From contig CAVRXO010000006.1 in the NCBI GenBank assembly GCA_963725185.1, positions 806,001 to 870,000 of the forward strand: a DNA stretch of 64,000 nucleotides, given 5' to 3'. The notes below the pieces were generated by a model. That model made no database searches, had not been told where the DNA came from, and saw nothing but the letters and a program-made list of their open reading frames with translations. A program made the position numbers and the translations under genes. Position 1 is the first letter of the stretch. Each line of letters starts with the position of its first letter. The DNA comes from VAZQ01 sp963725185. Its GTDB lineage: Bacteria > Pseudomonadota > Alphaproteobacteria > Rhizobiales > Xanthobacteraceae. Below are positions 10,113 to 21,369 of the stretch, piece after piece.

Positions 10113-11607
10113 TCAAAACCGCGGAAGCTCGGGAAATGGCAGCTTTCCGGCCCGCACATGCATGCGGCCGAGCTCCGCGCAGCGGTGGAGCGTCGGAAAC
10201 ACCTTGCCGGGATTGAGCAGGCCGTGCTCGTCGAAGGCGCATTTGAGGCGCTGCTGCTGGGCCAGATCGATTTCCGAGAACATGGTCGGCATCAGATCGC
10301 GCTTCTCGATCCCGACTCCATGCTCGCCGGTCAGCACGCCGCCCACCTCGACGCACAGCCGCAGGATGTCGGCGCCGAAAGCCTCGGCGCGCTCCAGCTC
10401 ACCCGGCTTGTTGGCATCGTAGAGGATAAGCGGATGCAGATTGCCGTCCCCGGCATGAAATACATTGGCGACCGCGAGCCCATGGGTCTGCGACATTTCC
10501 CGCATCCGCCGGAGCACGAATGGCAACCGCGCGCGCGGGATCGTACCATCCATGCAGTAGTAGTCCGGCGAGATGCGTCCGACCGCCGGAAAAGCCGCCT
10601 TGCGGCCGGCCCAGAACAAAAGCCGCTCCGCTTCCGACGCCGAGACCCGGCAGGTCAGCGCGCCGCATTGCGAGGCGATCGCCTCGACCCGCGGCAGCAG
10701 ATGATCGACCTCGACCTGCGTGCCGTCGAGCTCGACGATCAGCAGTGCCTCGACATCGAGCGGATAGCCGGCATGGACGAATTGCTCGACGGCGTGGATC
10801 GCCGGGCGGTCCATCATCTCCATGCCGCCCGGTATGATGCCGGCCCCGATGATCCTGGCCACGCAGTCGCCCGCATGCTCGGAAGCCGCGAAGCCCACCA
10901 GCACGGCGCGCGCACATTCCGGTTTCCGCAGGATCCGCACCGTCACCTCGGTGACGACGCCGAGCAACCCTTCCGACCCGGTCATGACCCCCATGAGATC
11001 ATAGCCGCCGCTGTCCAGATGCTTGCCGCCGACGCGAGCGATCTCGCCGGTCATCAGGACGATCTCGAGACCCAGCACATTGTTGCTGGTGACCCCGTAT
11101 TTGAGGCAATGCACGCCGCCGGAATTTTCCGCCACATTGCCGCCGATCGTACAGGCGATCTGGGAGGACGGGTCGGGCGCATAGTAGAACCCGGCCTCCT
11201 CGACCGCCTGCGTGACGGCCAGATTGGTCACTCCGGGCTCCGCCACCACCAGCCGATTTTCGAGGTCGATCTCACGGATGCGGTTGAACTTGGCCATGCC
11301 GAGCAGCACGCCGTCCGCGGCCGGCAGCGCCCCGCCCGAGAGCGAAGTGCCGGCGCCGCGCGGCACCACGTTGATTCGCTCGGCATGGCAGTATTTCAGC
11401 ACCCGGCACAGCTGATCGACGGTGTCGGGCAGCACAACGACCATGGGCAGCTGCCGATAGGCCGTAAGGGCGTCCGACTCGATAGGGGCGCATCTCGGCT
11501 TCGGTCGCGATCACGCCTTCGCCCGGAACGATCGCGCGCAACGCTCGCACGATGCGGTCGCGGCGATCGAGCACGGTCTGGTCGGGGGCCGGCATCTTGA
11601 CCGACAT
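10113..11607 (-). CDS. glcD: Glycolate oxidase subunit GlcD (frame broken by one extra base)
   Basis: The FAD-linked catalytic subunit that oxidises glycolate. The main frame contains VPRGAGTSLSGGALP (FAD pyrophosphate loop), the TIGGNVAENSGGVHCLKYG segment and the C-terminal GEHGVGIEKRDLM motif, but as it stands it would start inside the protein. The missing N-terminus (MPAPDQTVLDRRDRIVRAL) is in another frame. At about 11482 the minus strand reads TATCGAG where TACGAG would keep the frame. Removing one base gives 497 residues, the normal GlcD length. Start ATG 11607 follows AGGGGA by 8 bases. A sequencing insertion is more likely than decay, because glcE and glcF are intact. Confidence 0.9.
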
Positions 11608-11915
11608 CGGACATGTCCCCTGGGCTTTTGTCCCGGTTGAGCGGACGGCAGGCTCGCTCCCGCCGCATGCGGCTTTGAATTCCTCGCCGCCGCTGTTTAT
11701 AGCGGCAAATTCCATGCAATACTCTTTCCGCGTCAAATCCCGGGCGGCCGGGACCCTTGGGGGACAGCGGGGGGACAGCGGGGAGACATGCGACCTACCC
11801 CACCGTTGACACTTGCCGCGCGGAGCGTCATTCGAACACCGTGGAGGTCCGCCCTGCGGCGACTTCGGGGCCGTCGGAACGACATCAAAACGAGAGGAAC
11901 GAGAGGAGAGAACTG
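11608..11915. promoter_or_regulatory. Divergent intergenic region between glcD and the cytochrome c gene
   Basis: About 308 bases with no supported gene. It should hold the promoters of glcDEF (leftward) and the cytochrome c gene (rightward). A direct GGGGACAGCG repeat occurs near 11759-11779. I could not pick convincing -35/-10 pairs or a known operator. Confidence 0.45.
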
Positions 11916-12296
11916 ATGAGGACGTGGGTTTTTGTTGGGGTACTCGTTGTCGCGTCGACGGGGGCCGCGCTGGCACAGGATGCCGCTGCCGGCGAGCAGT
12001 CGTTCAACAAGTGCCGTCCCTGCCACGACGTGGGGCCGGACGCCAAGATCAAGCTCGGACCCCCGCTCAACGGGATTAATGGTCGCAAGTCCGCCTCCTA
12101 CCCTGGCTTCAACTACTCCGACGCCCTCAAGGGTCTCGGGATCACCTGGAACGAGGCCGAATTCAAGCAATGGGTCAGCAATCCAAGCGCGAAGGCCCCC
12201 GGCACCCGCATGGCGTTCAGCGGAATCAAGGACGACCAGGAGATCAACAATCTGTGGGCCTTTGTCAGTCAGTACAAGGCAGACGGCTCGAAATAG
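11916..12296 (+). CDS. Periplasmic class I cytochrome c, 126 aa
   Basis: A small soluble c-type cytochrome that carries electrons in the periplasm. Residues 1-21 are a Sec signal peptide (VFVGVLVVASTGAALAQ). The haem motif C33-R-P-C-H37 lies 12 residues into the mature chain. The axial Met is probably in GTRMAFSGI near residue 99, followed by the conserved C-terminal LWAFVSQY helix. The length and ATG fit; GGAG sits 8-9 bases upstream. It belongs to the c2/c550 type related to mitochondrial cytochrome c. Its neighbour is a universal stress gene on the same strand 90 bases on; partner oxidase or reductase are not in the window. Confidence 0.93.
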   Translation: MRTWVFVGVLVVASTGAALAQDAAAGEQSFNKCRPCHDVGPDAKIKLGPPLNGINGRKSASYPGFNYSDALKGLGITWNEAEFKQWVSNPSAKAPGTRMAFSGIKDDQEINNLWAFVSQYKADGSK

Positions 12297-12386
12297 TCTG
12301 GCGCGAGGTCTAGCGCCGGCGCGGCCCGCGATCGGTTTCGGTCGACGGGCCGCAATGCTCTCGGCGGGGCGAGGAGCGTGAAAGCC

Positions 12387-13217
12387 ATGGTCAAGGACAT
12401 CGTGGTCAACCTGACCGGAGCGGCCCCGCAGGAATTCGCGGCCGATTATGCGATCTCGCTTGCGAGGCTGTTCCACGCCCACATCGCGGGCGTCGGATTC
12501 GTCTACGAGCCGGTGATCCCGGGCACGGTGCTGGGCGGCATCCCGACCGATTTGATCGAAGCCCAGCGCGAGGAAAATACCAAGACCGCGAAGGCGGCGA
12601 CCAGCCGATTCGAGGCGGCGGCGGCGCAAGCCGGGCTGTCGGCGGAGGTACGCATCCTCGACGCCAGCGTGGCAGGGGCAGCCGACCTGTTCGCCCGCAT
12701 CGCGCGGCGCTACGACCTCGCGGTGGTCGGACAGGCCCGCCCCAAGGAAGGTGCCACCGAGGAGCTCCTGATCGAAGGGGCCTTGTTCGAATCCGGCCGA
12801 CCGATCGTGGTCGTGCCGCATGTTCAGACGCGAGCGGCGACGCTCGAGCGGGTGCTGGTCTGCTGGGACGGCAGCCGCCCGGCCACGCGCGCCATTGCGG
12901 ACGCCCTGCCGTTCCTGCGGCACGCCAAGGCCATCGACATCGTCGCGGTCAGCGGCGAACGCGGCAAAGGCGGCGAATTGGCGGGCACCAATATGGCCCG
13001 GCACCTGGCCCGCCACGGCCTCAAGGTCGAGCTCAAGCGCGTGTCCGCCGGCAATGCCGATGTGCCCTCCGCGATCAGGTCCCATGCGGCGGAGACCGGT
13101 GCCGATTTCATGGTCATGGGCGGCTACGGGCATTCGCGCCTGCGGGAATTCATCCTCGGCGGCGTCACGCGGACGATCTTGACCTCATCGACGGTCCCGG
13201 TGCTGATGTCGCATTAG
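12387..13217 (+). CDS. Universal stress protein with two UspA domains, 276 aa
   Basis: A cytosolic stress protein with tandem Usp folds (about residues 1-140 and 145-276). The second half carries the nucleotide-binding pattern MGGYGHSRLREFILGGVTR and ends with the family's STVPVLMSH strand; the first half has the start VKDIVVNLTG and a degenerate nucleotide loop. GTG 12378 is an alternative start in the same frame, but GAGGAG at 12371-12376 is better spaced from ATG 12387. The stop overlaps the stop of the convergent TetR gene by 3-4 bases. It may be co-transcribed with the cytochrome c gene. Confidence 0.9.
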   Translation: MVKDIVVNLTGAAPQEFAADYAISLARLFHAHIAGVGFVYEPVIPGTVLGGIPTDLIEAQREENTKTAKAATSRFEAAAAQAGLSAEVRILDASVAGAADLFARIARRYDLAVVGQARPKEGATEELLIEGALFESGRPIVVVPHVQTRAATLERVLVCWDGSRPATRAIADALPFLRHAKAIDIVAVSGERGKGGELAGTNMARHLARHGLKVELKRVSAGNADVPSAIRSHAAETGADFMVMGGYGHSRLREFILGGVTRTILTSSTVPVLMSH

Positions 13218-13873
13218 CCGCCCGGCAGGACCGTCTGCACCACGATGCCTCGGGCGCGCGCGTCGACGACACCGAGGCCGCGCAAGCCGAACAAACAGAG
13301 GGTCTGCACCTGCGCCCGGTTCTGGACCGGGTCCTGGATCGGCCCCGGCGCGAGCGGCCCGATCAACCCCTCGATCAGTGCCCCGACCAGCGCCGCCGCC
13401 GCCATGGCCGTATCCTGCGCCGGCAGGTGTCCGCGTTCGAGCGCGCTTCGAATGCGGATCTCGAACGCGCCGGCGAGCGCGCGCCGATAACCCAAACGGG
13501 CGGCTTCGAGCTCGGGCTCGACCGGCTCGGCGATCATCGCGAAGGCAAGCCTCCGGTTAGCGAGCGAGCGCGCCGCGAAGGTCACGATCGCGGCCGCCAG
13601 CGCCGAAAGCGGCCCCGGGGCGCCGTCGGCCGCAACGTTGAGCGCCGCGATCTCGGCGGCGGACTTGGCCGCCACCAGAGCGGCGATCAGGTCGATTTTC
13701 GAGGGGAAGTACCGATAGACCGTGCCCGCCGCGATATCGGCCCTTGCCGCCACGGCGGCGATCTGCACGCCCGCCATCCCCTCCTCGGCGGCAAGCGCAC
13801 GGGCCGCCGCCATGATGGCGCTATGGCGCGCCGCAAGCTTGCGGGTGACATTCTCGGTGCGGCGGTAAGGCAT
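13214..13873 (-). CDS. TetR/AcrR-family transcriptional regulator, 219 aa
   Basis: A DNA-binding repressor-type protein. The N-terminal helix-turn-helix is clear at about residues 28-60: AGVQIAAVAARADIAAGTVYRYFPSK, with the diagnostic TVYRYFPSK recognition helix. The rest (about 75-219) is an all-alpha ligand and dimer domain with no recognised ligand. ATG 13873 is preferred to the upstream in-frame codon because TetR proteins usually start close to such a basic PYRRTENVTRK stretch. It is convergent with the Usp gene, and no obvious target gene is divergent from it; the upstream side holds a repeat and the end of a ThDP enzyme gene. Confidence 0.88.
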   Translation of the reverse strand: MPYRRTENVTRKLAARHSAIMAAARALAAEEGMAGVQIAAVAARADIAAGTVYRYFPSKIDLIAALVAAKSAAEIAALNVAADGAPGPLSALAAAIVTFAARSLANRRLAFAMIAEPVEPELEAARLGYRRALAGAFEIRIRSALERGHLPAQDTAMAAAALVGALIEGLIGPLAPGPIQDPVQNRAQVQTLCLFGLRGLGVVDARARGIVVQTVLPGG

Positions 13874-13931
13874 GGTAGGCCGCCACGCTACCAAAGAATG
13901 AATGATGATTTATGAACAGCCGCACGAGGCT

Positions 13932-14059
13932 TGTAGCCCGGATGGAGCACATTAGGGCGTTTACGCCCGTCTTCGCGGGCTATGCGAGATCCGGGAACGC
14001 TGGTGCGTAATCCGGGAACGGCCGGTCCCGCATTACGCTGCCGCTCCATGCGGGCTACA
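13932..14059. repeat. Intergenic palindromic repeat with TGTAGCCCGGATGGAGC ends
   Basis: The 17-base ends TGTAGCCCGGATGGAGC (13932-13948) and the inverse of it, with one mismatch (14043-14059), flank a 94-base core with its own smaller palindromes (TTTACGCCCGTCTTCGCGGG, CCGGGAACG direct repeats). This is a dispersed noncoding element type seen between genes in Bradyrhizobium-like genomes. Its right end overlaps the last codons and the stop of the ThDP enzyme gene. Confidence 0.75.
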
Positions 14060-15740
14060 GCCGGTGCTCGCTCAACGCCTTTTCGCGGATGGCTTCGAGC
14101 GTCGTGGTGGGCGTGATCGCCTCGGGATCGACCTTGATGTGCAGGAGCGCGGCCTTGCCGGAGCGCTCGGCAGCCGCGAACGCCTCGGCGAAGTCGGCGG
14201 TCCGCTCCACGGTCGCCCCGAACCCGCCGAACGCGCGCGCATAGGCGGCGAAATCGGGGTTCTGCAGCTGCGTGCCGACCACCCGCCCGGGATATTCACG
14301 CTCCTGATGCATGCGGATGGTGCCGTACATTCCGTTGTCGACCACCATCACGATGATCGGGAGGCCGTATTGCACAGCGGTGGCGAATTCCTGCCCGGTC
14401 ATCAGGAAATCGCCGTCACCCGCGAACGCAATGACGGTGCGCTCGGGATGCAGCCGTTTCATCGCCACGGCGGCCGGCACCCCGTAGCCCATGGAGCCCG
14501 AGATGGGCGCGAGCTGGGTGCCGTAGCGCCGGTAGCGGTAGTAGCGATGCACCCAGATGGAGAAGTTGCCCGCCCCATTGCAGATGAAGGCATCAGCCGG
14601 GAGGACCGTCCGCAAAGCCGTGACGATCTCGCCCATATTGACGGCGCCGGGCACTGCGCTCGGCTGATCGGTCCAGGCCAGAAACTCGGCGTGGGCCGCG
14701 CCGGTCGCCTCGCCCCACGGGATCTGGTTCGGCGGCTGCAGGGCTTCGAGCGAAGCGGCAAATGCGGTCGGCGCCGCCTGCACCGCCAGATGCGGCCGAT
14801 AGACCCGGCCCAGCTCGTCGGCGCCCGGATGGACGTGCACGAAGGTTTGCCGCGGGGCCGGAATGTCGAACAGCGTGTAGCGCTGCGAGGGCATCTCACC
14901 CATCCGGCCGCCGATCAGCACGACCAGGTCGGCCGCTTTGATCCGCGCCAGAAGCTTGGGATTGGGGCCAATGCCGAGGTCGCCCGCATAGCACGGATGC
15001 AGCGCATCGATCAGATGGGCGCGGCGAAACGTGGTCGCGACCGGCAGGGCGAAGCGCTCGGCGAATCGTTGCAGCGCGGCACTGGCCGGCTCCGACCAGC
15101 GGCTGCCGCCCGCCAGCACGATCGGCCGCGAGGCGGCCCAGATGAGCTTCTGCAGCCGGCTCATGTCGTTCTGGCCGGGCCAGATCTCCACGGCCGCAAA
15201 GGCCGGCGCGTCCTGCACCGTCACCTGCTCGACCAGCATGTCCTCGGGCAGCGCGATGACCACCGGTCCGGGGCGGCCGCTGGTCGCGACGTAGAAGGCG
15301 CGCGAGATGAGCTCGGGGATGCGCGCCGGATCGTCGATCTCGATCGCCCATTTGGCAATGGTCCCGAACACCGCCCGGTAGTCGAGCTCCTGGAAGGCCT
15401 CGCGCTCGCGCATGTCGCGGGCGATCTGCCCGACAAACAGGATCATCGGAGTCGAATCCTGGCGCGCCACATGCACCCCGGCCGCCGCATTGGTGGCGCC
15501 GGGGCCGCGGGTGACAAAGCAGATGCCGGGCGCCCCGGTGGCCTTGCCGGCCGCCTCCGCCATCATGGCGGCGCCGCCTTCCTGCCGGCAGACCGTCACC
15601 GCGATCGGGGCGTCGTGCAAAGCATCGAGCGCCGCGATGTAGCTCTCGCCCGGCACGCAGAAAACATGGCGCACGCCATGCACGACAAGCTGATCGATCA
15701 GCACTTGGGCGGCAGCTCTGGTGCCGTCATTGGGGCGCAT
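14055..15740 (-). CDS. Thiamine-diphosphate-dependent acetolactate-synthase-like enzyme, 561 aa
   Basis: A cytosolic ThDP enzyme of the acetolactate synthase/pyruvate decarboxylase family. The three usual domains are present: Pyr domain (1-170) with the cofactor-activating Glu in VCRQEGGAAMM, central domain (190-320), and PP domain (360-540) with the metal motif GDGDFLMTGQEF ending in VVDNGMYG. No regulatory subunit gene (ilvH) is nearby and the protein is not the canonical IlvB, so it could be a catabolic acetolactate synthase, sulfoacetaldehyde-type or benzoylformate-type enzyme. The stop codon lies inside the intergenic repeat. It stands alone and is divergent from the kinase-like gene. 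Confidence 0.85.
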   Translation of the reverse strand: MRPNDGTRAAAQVLIDQLVVHGVRHVFCVPGESYIAALDALHDAPIAVTVCRQEGGAAMMAEAAGKATGAPGICFVTRGPGATNAAAGVHVARQDSTPMILFVGQIARDMREREAFQELDYRAVFGTIAKWAIEIDDPARIPELISRAFYVATSGRPGPVVIALPEDMLVEQVTVQDAPAFAAVEIWPGQNDMSRLQKLIWAASRPIVLAGGSRWSEPASAALQRFAERFALPVATTFRRAHLIDALHPCYAGDLGIGPNPKLLARIKAADLVVLIGGRMGEMPSQRYTLFDIPAPRQTFVHVHPGADELGRVYRPHLAVQAAPTAFAASLEALQPPNQIPWGEATGAAHAEFLAWTDQPSAVPGAVNMGEIVTALRTVLPADAFICNGAGNFSIWVHRYYRYRRYGTQLAPISGSMGYGVPAAVAMKRLHPERTVIAFAGDGDFLMTGQEFATAVQYGLPIIVMVVDNGMYGTIRMHQEREYPGRVVGTQLQNPDFAAYARAFGGFGATVERTADFAEAFAAAERSGKAALLHIKVDPEAITPTTTLEAIREKALSEHRL

Positions 15741-15959
15741 GGGGCTTCCCTGTGGCTAATGGCTTGCGCCCGGACGGGCGGCTGCGGCGACATCTTTCGG
15801 CTTCGTCCGCCGCGGTCAATAGGCTTTGTCGGCTGGTCGAAAACGCTTCAAGCGCCCAGAATAGGGCGCAAGATCGGGGCACACATCCCGCCGCTCAAGC
15901 CGCGTCCCAGAGCCGCGCGCTCGGCCAGCCGGAAATGGGAAGCCGATGAATTCCGTGAC

Positions 15960-17513
15960 ATGAGCTCCGTGGGCGACACGCAGGAGCCGGTCCTGGCGCT
16001 GCTGGGCGATCCCATGACGTATGGCGGGCGCCCGGTCAGGCGCATCGATACCCACGCGGCTTCGGTGTTTTTGGCCGGCGAACGTGCGTTCAAGATCAAG
16101 CGGGCGGTGCGCTTTCCGTTTCTTGATTTTTCCACGCTCGAAAAGCGCAAAGCCGCCTGCGAGTCCGAGATCGAGGTCAACCGTCCGTTCGCGCCGCAAA
16201 TCTACCGCGGGGTGCTGGCGGTCACGCGCGAGGCGGACGGCGCGCTCGCGCTCGGCGGCGAGGGCGAGCCGGTCGAATGGGTGGTCGAGATGCGCCGCTT
16301 CGACGAAGCCCTCACGTTTGATCACCTGGCCGATCAGGGACGCATCGACGCCGCGCTCGCCGACCGCCTGGGCCGCATCGTAGCGGCCGCACACGCGCAG
16401 GCGCTCGCGGTCGAACCGCAGCCGTGGATCGACGCAGTCGGCGCCTATATCGGCGAGCATGTCGCCGAATTCGGCAAGATGCCCGAGCTGTTCCCGCCCG
16501 CCGAGGTGGCCGAGCTTGGGCACGTGAGCGGCGCAGCCTATGGGCGCATCCGAGAGCTCCTGGTCGAGCGCGGCCGGCGAGGTCTCATCCGCCGCATCCA
16601 CGGCGATCTTCATCTCGGCAATATCGCCCTGATCGAGGACGTCCCGGTCCTGTTCGACGCCATCGAGTTCAGCCCGCTGATCGGCTCGGGCGATGTGCTC
16701 TACGATCTCGCCTTTCTGCTCATGGACCTGATCGAGCGCGGCCTGCCGCAAGCCGCCAATGCGGCCTTCAATCGCTATCTGGCGCAGACCCGCCGGGCGG
16801 AGGATCTGGACGCGCTCGCGGCCTTGCCGTTCTACCTCTCGATGCGGGCGGCGATCCGCGCCAAGGTGACGGCGGAGCGGCGCCAGCGGGCCGCGCCAGC
16901 CGAGCAATCCGCGATCGGCGAGAGGGCGCGCCGCTATTTCGAGCTGGCGCGGCGCGCGATCGCGCCGCCGCCGCCGGTCCTGGTCGCAGCCGCCGGCTAC
17001 TCCGGCACCGGCAAATCAGCGCTCGCCCGCGCGCTTGCCCCGCAACTCGCGCCGCTGCCCGGCGCCGTGGTGCTGCGCTCGGACGCAGAACGCAAGGCGC
17101 TGCTCGGCAAGGACGAGGACGAGAAACTGCCGCCCGCGGCTTACACGGCCGGCGTGACCGCCCAGGTCTATGCGGCGATCGCCGACAAGGCGCGCCGCGC
17201 GGCCGCGGCCGGCCATTCGGCAATCCTCGACGCGGTGTTCGCCCGGCCGGGCGAGCGCGCCCTGGCCGAGGCCTCCGCGGCCGAGCTCGGCGTTGCCTTC
17301 CACGGCTTTTTTCTCGAAGCGCCGCTCGCCACCAGGCTCGAGCGGGTCGGAGGACGCAGCCGCGACGCCTCCGATGCCGATGCGGCCGTGGTGCGCACCC
17401 AGGAGAGCTACGATCTCGGCGCGCTCGGCTGGACGCGGCTCGATGCCACCGGCTCGCCGGAGGAGACGTTGGCCAAGGCGCTGGCGACGATTCCCAACCT
17501 GTCCCGGCCTTGA
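15960..17513 (+). CDS. Bifunctional aminoglycoside-phosphotransferase-like / P-loop kinase-like protein, 517 aa
   Basis: A two-part cytosolic protein. Residues 1-335 look like an APH/kinase fold, with the catalytic loop RRIHGDLHLGNIALIED (about 215-231) and metal Asp in FDAIEFS. Residues 340-517 are a zeta-toxin/gluconate-kinase-like P-loop domain with Walker A GYSGTGKSALARAL at about 344. This fused pair is widespread in proteobacteria and usually annotated only as an AAA family ATPase; its substrate is unknown. ATG 15960 was chosen because homology-like sequence starts there; the much longer open frame 5' of it is antisense to the ThDP enzyme. It is convergent with the L,D-transpeptidase gene. 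Confidence 0.82.
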   Translation: MSSVGDTQEPVLALLGDPMTYGGRPVRRIDTHAASVFLAGERAFKIKRAVRFPFLDFSTLEKRKAACESEIEVNRPFAPQIYRGVLAVTREADGALALGGEGEPVEWVVEMRRFDEALTFDHLADQGRIDAALADRLGRIVAAAHAQALAVEPQPWIDAVGAYIGEHVAEFGKMPELFPPAEVAELGHVSGAAYGRIRELLVERGRRGLIRRIHGDLHLGNIALIEDVPVLFDAIEFSPLIGSGDVLYDLAFLLMDLIERGLPQAANAAFNRYLAQTRRAEDLDALAALPFYLSMRAAIRAKVTAERRQRAAPAEQSAIGERARRYFELARRAIAPPPPVLVAAAGYSGTGKSALARALAPQLAPLPGAVVLRSDAERKALLGKDEDEKLPPAAYTAGVTAQVYAAIADKARRAAAAGHSAILDAVFARPGERALAEASAAELGVAFHGFFLEAPLATRLERVGGRSRDASDADAAVVRTQESYDLGALGWTRLDATGSPEETLAKALATIPNLSRP

Positions 17514-17553
17514 GCCGCTTCCAGATGCCGAGCGCGCTCCGCGTGCCTCGCGT

Positions 17554-18933
17554 TCATTGGCTGTCGAGATAGGAGACCGGCTTGAGCTCGTAGGGGCGGG
17601 TGTCGGCCGATTGCAGGACGAAGCCCGAGGCGCGGGCCGCCACCAGCGCGGTCGGCGCGCGCGTTTCCGCCGTCAACGGCTGCTTGTCGTCCAACCCATA
17701 GATGTCGTCGCGGAAATGGATGGTGCCGTCGCGGGTCGCCCAGCCGGTGAGATAGGTCCAGGCGACCGGGACCTTGTGGGTGAGCCGGATATCGAGACGC
17801 TCGCCCTTGTCGATGCCGGCATCGATCTCGCGACGCCCCCAACCCGGATTGTCGGCCAACAGCCAGGCCGCCAGATCGCGCACCTCGGCCACGCGCGTGC
17901 AGCCGGAGGATTCGAAGCGGTAATCGTTGCTGAACAGATTCTTGTGATCGGTGTCGTGCATATAGACCGAATAGGGATTCGGCATGTCGATGCGCACGGC
18001 GCCGAGCGCGTTCCAGGCGCCGGAATCCTGCCGCAACGTGAAATTCGGCGAGCGGTCGGAATTCCAGTCGATCAGCTTGGGATCGATCTCGTTGCCCTGG
18101 GCATCGAGCGCCCGCATATGCATGCGCGCCAGATAGCCCGGATCCTTGCGCACCCTGGTGACGATGTCCTTCTTGGCGATGGACAGGGGCACCGTCCAGG
18201 TCGGATTGAGATTGACCGTGGTGATCATGGTGGAAAGCGTCGGCGAGGGCCGATCGGTCTTGCCGACCACCACCACGTAGCGCCGCACCACGTGGTCGCC
18301 TTCCACCGCTTCGGCGACCGTCGAGGGAATGTTGACGACGACGTAGCGCTCGCCGAACGTGATATCCATGGCGGCGAGACGGTCGATCGAAGCGGCCAGC
18401 TGATGCAGGCGCTTGCCGACCGGCACGTTGAGGGCCGCGAGCGTGCTTGGACCCACGCTGCCGGTTTCCGGCAGGCCGTGACGGGCCTGGAAATGCCGGA
18501 CCGCCGCTGCCAGCGCTTCGTCGAAAACGTCGCCGCTGATCTTCTCGGCCGCCAGATCCTCGGTCATGGCCAGGCGCTGCCGCAGCAGCGCCACCTCAGG
18601 CCCCCGCGTGCCGGGAGCAAGCTTGGCGCCCGCCGGCAGGCTCGGCCAGCCGCCGCGCACCTCCAGCGCCGAATAGGTCAGCATGGCGGCCGCCATGCGC
18701 TGAGCCGTGCCTTCATCGAGGGTCGGGAGGGGCGAGCTCGAAACGTGGGCAAGAGCGGGCAGACCTGGCTCCGACTGCACGGGCTGCGGCTTTGGCTTGG
18801 GGGCGGCCGCCTGAGCGAAAGCGGCGCTTGCGAGCGCCGGCACCAGCATGAGCGCAAGCCCGGCAAGCGCCCCTGACCGCAATGACGTGCGTGTGCTCAA
18901 TGGCTTGAGCAAAACCATCCAACCTGCGCGCAT
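17554..18933 (-). CDS. L,D-transpeptidase (YcbB/LdtD-like) with peptidoglycan-binding domain, 459 aa
   Basis: A periplasmic enzyme that makes 3-3 cross-links or attaches proteins to peptidoglycan. The N-terminus is a signal peptide or anchor (about 20-40, ALAGLALMLVPALASAAFA). A PG_binding_1 unit follows near 145-170 (AVRHFQARHGLPETGSVG). The YkuD catalytic domain (about 215-400) contains VYMHDTDHKNLF and the catalytic Cys in FESSGCTRV at about residue 345. The His-to-Cys spacing matches the LdtD/YcbB branch, which has an insert before the Cys. It follows ftsH on the same strand but is separated by a strong terminator, so it is probably transcribed alone. Confidence 0.92.
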   Translation of the reverse strand: MRAGWMVLLKPLSTRTSLRSGALAGLALMLVPALASAAFAQAAAPKPKPQPVQSEPGLPALAHVSSSPLPTLDEGTAQRMAAAMLTYSALEVRGGWPSLPAGAKLAPGTRGPEVALLRQRLAMTEDLAAEKISGDVFDEALAAAVRHFQARHGLPETGSVGPSTLAALNVPVGKRLHQLAASIDRLAAMDITFGERYVVVNIPSTVAEAVEGDHVVRRYVVVVGKTDRPSPTLSTMITTVNLNPTWTVPLSIAKKDIVTRVRKDPGYLARMHMRALDAQGNEIDPKLIDWNSDRSPNFTLRQDSGAWNALGAVRIDMPNPYSVYMHDTDHKNLFSNDYRFESSGCTRVAEVRDLAAWLLADNPGWGRREIDAGIDKGERLDIRLTHKVPVAWTYLTGWATRDGTIHFRDDIYGLDDKQPLTAETRAPTALVAARASGFVLQSADTRPYELKPVSYLDSQ

Positions 18934-19067
18934 GCTGAAGCTTCCCCCCGACCGTGGCCAAGACCACAGAATGTTCAGAGTGTGGCCGGCTGATGGTATC
19001 GGAGAGCCTTTGGTGAGCCGGACGCAATGCCCCTACCGCAGCCCGCCGATGCAAATAGCCGCGCGAC

Positions 19068-19098
19068 GCAAAATGCCCGCGAAAGGCGGGCATTTTGC
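19068..19098 (-). terminator. Terminator hairpin after ftsH
   Basis: A perfect 13-bp stem, GCAAAATGCCCGC with its inverse, and a 5-base loop, 33 bases beyond the ftsH stop. A-rich and T-rich arm ends allow termination in either direction. Leftward transcription from ftsH should stop here before the L,D-transpeptidase gene. Confidence 0.85.
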
Positions 19099-19130
19099 AG
19101 AGATTTGCGGAGAAATGGCGTCGGCAGCCC

Positions 19131-21050
<1,920 letters not shown>

Positions 21051-21369
21051 GCCTCGCGTCCCTTGTGTCCATCCCCGGCCCGCTGGCGCACCGAACAAGC
21101 CTGCGGGTAGCGAGGCCTTCTATTGATACTGCCTGTAGCTTTTGGCCAATTCACGTCCATCCCGCCACAATCTAGGTGTCGGCCGGCCTCCTGCCAAGGG
21201 AAGCGCCCCATTTCTTATCGTCCGCGCGGGTCACGCCTGCGTGGCTCGTTGCCATCCTAGCGGGGTTTGGGGGCGGCGCGCCGAGCTTATCGGCGCGTGG
21301 TTAAAGCCCGGATTGTGCTGGCATCCTTGGGGGTATCGCATGATCGGCCGGGAAACCCGAATCGCCGGA

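Noticed and set aside
14064..15959. 1149-codon plus-strand frame that would extend the APH/P-loop protein 5'
   Set aside because: The added 630 codons are antisense to the ThDP enzyme; family similarity begins near ATG 15960.
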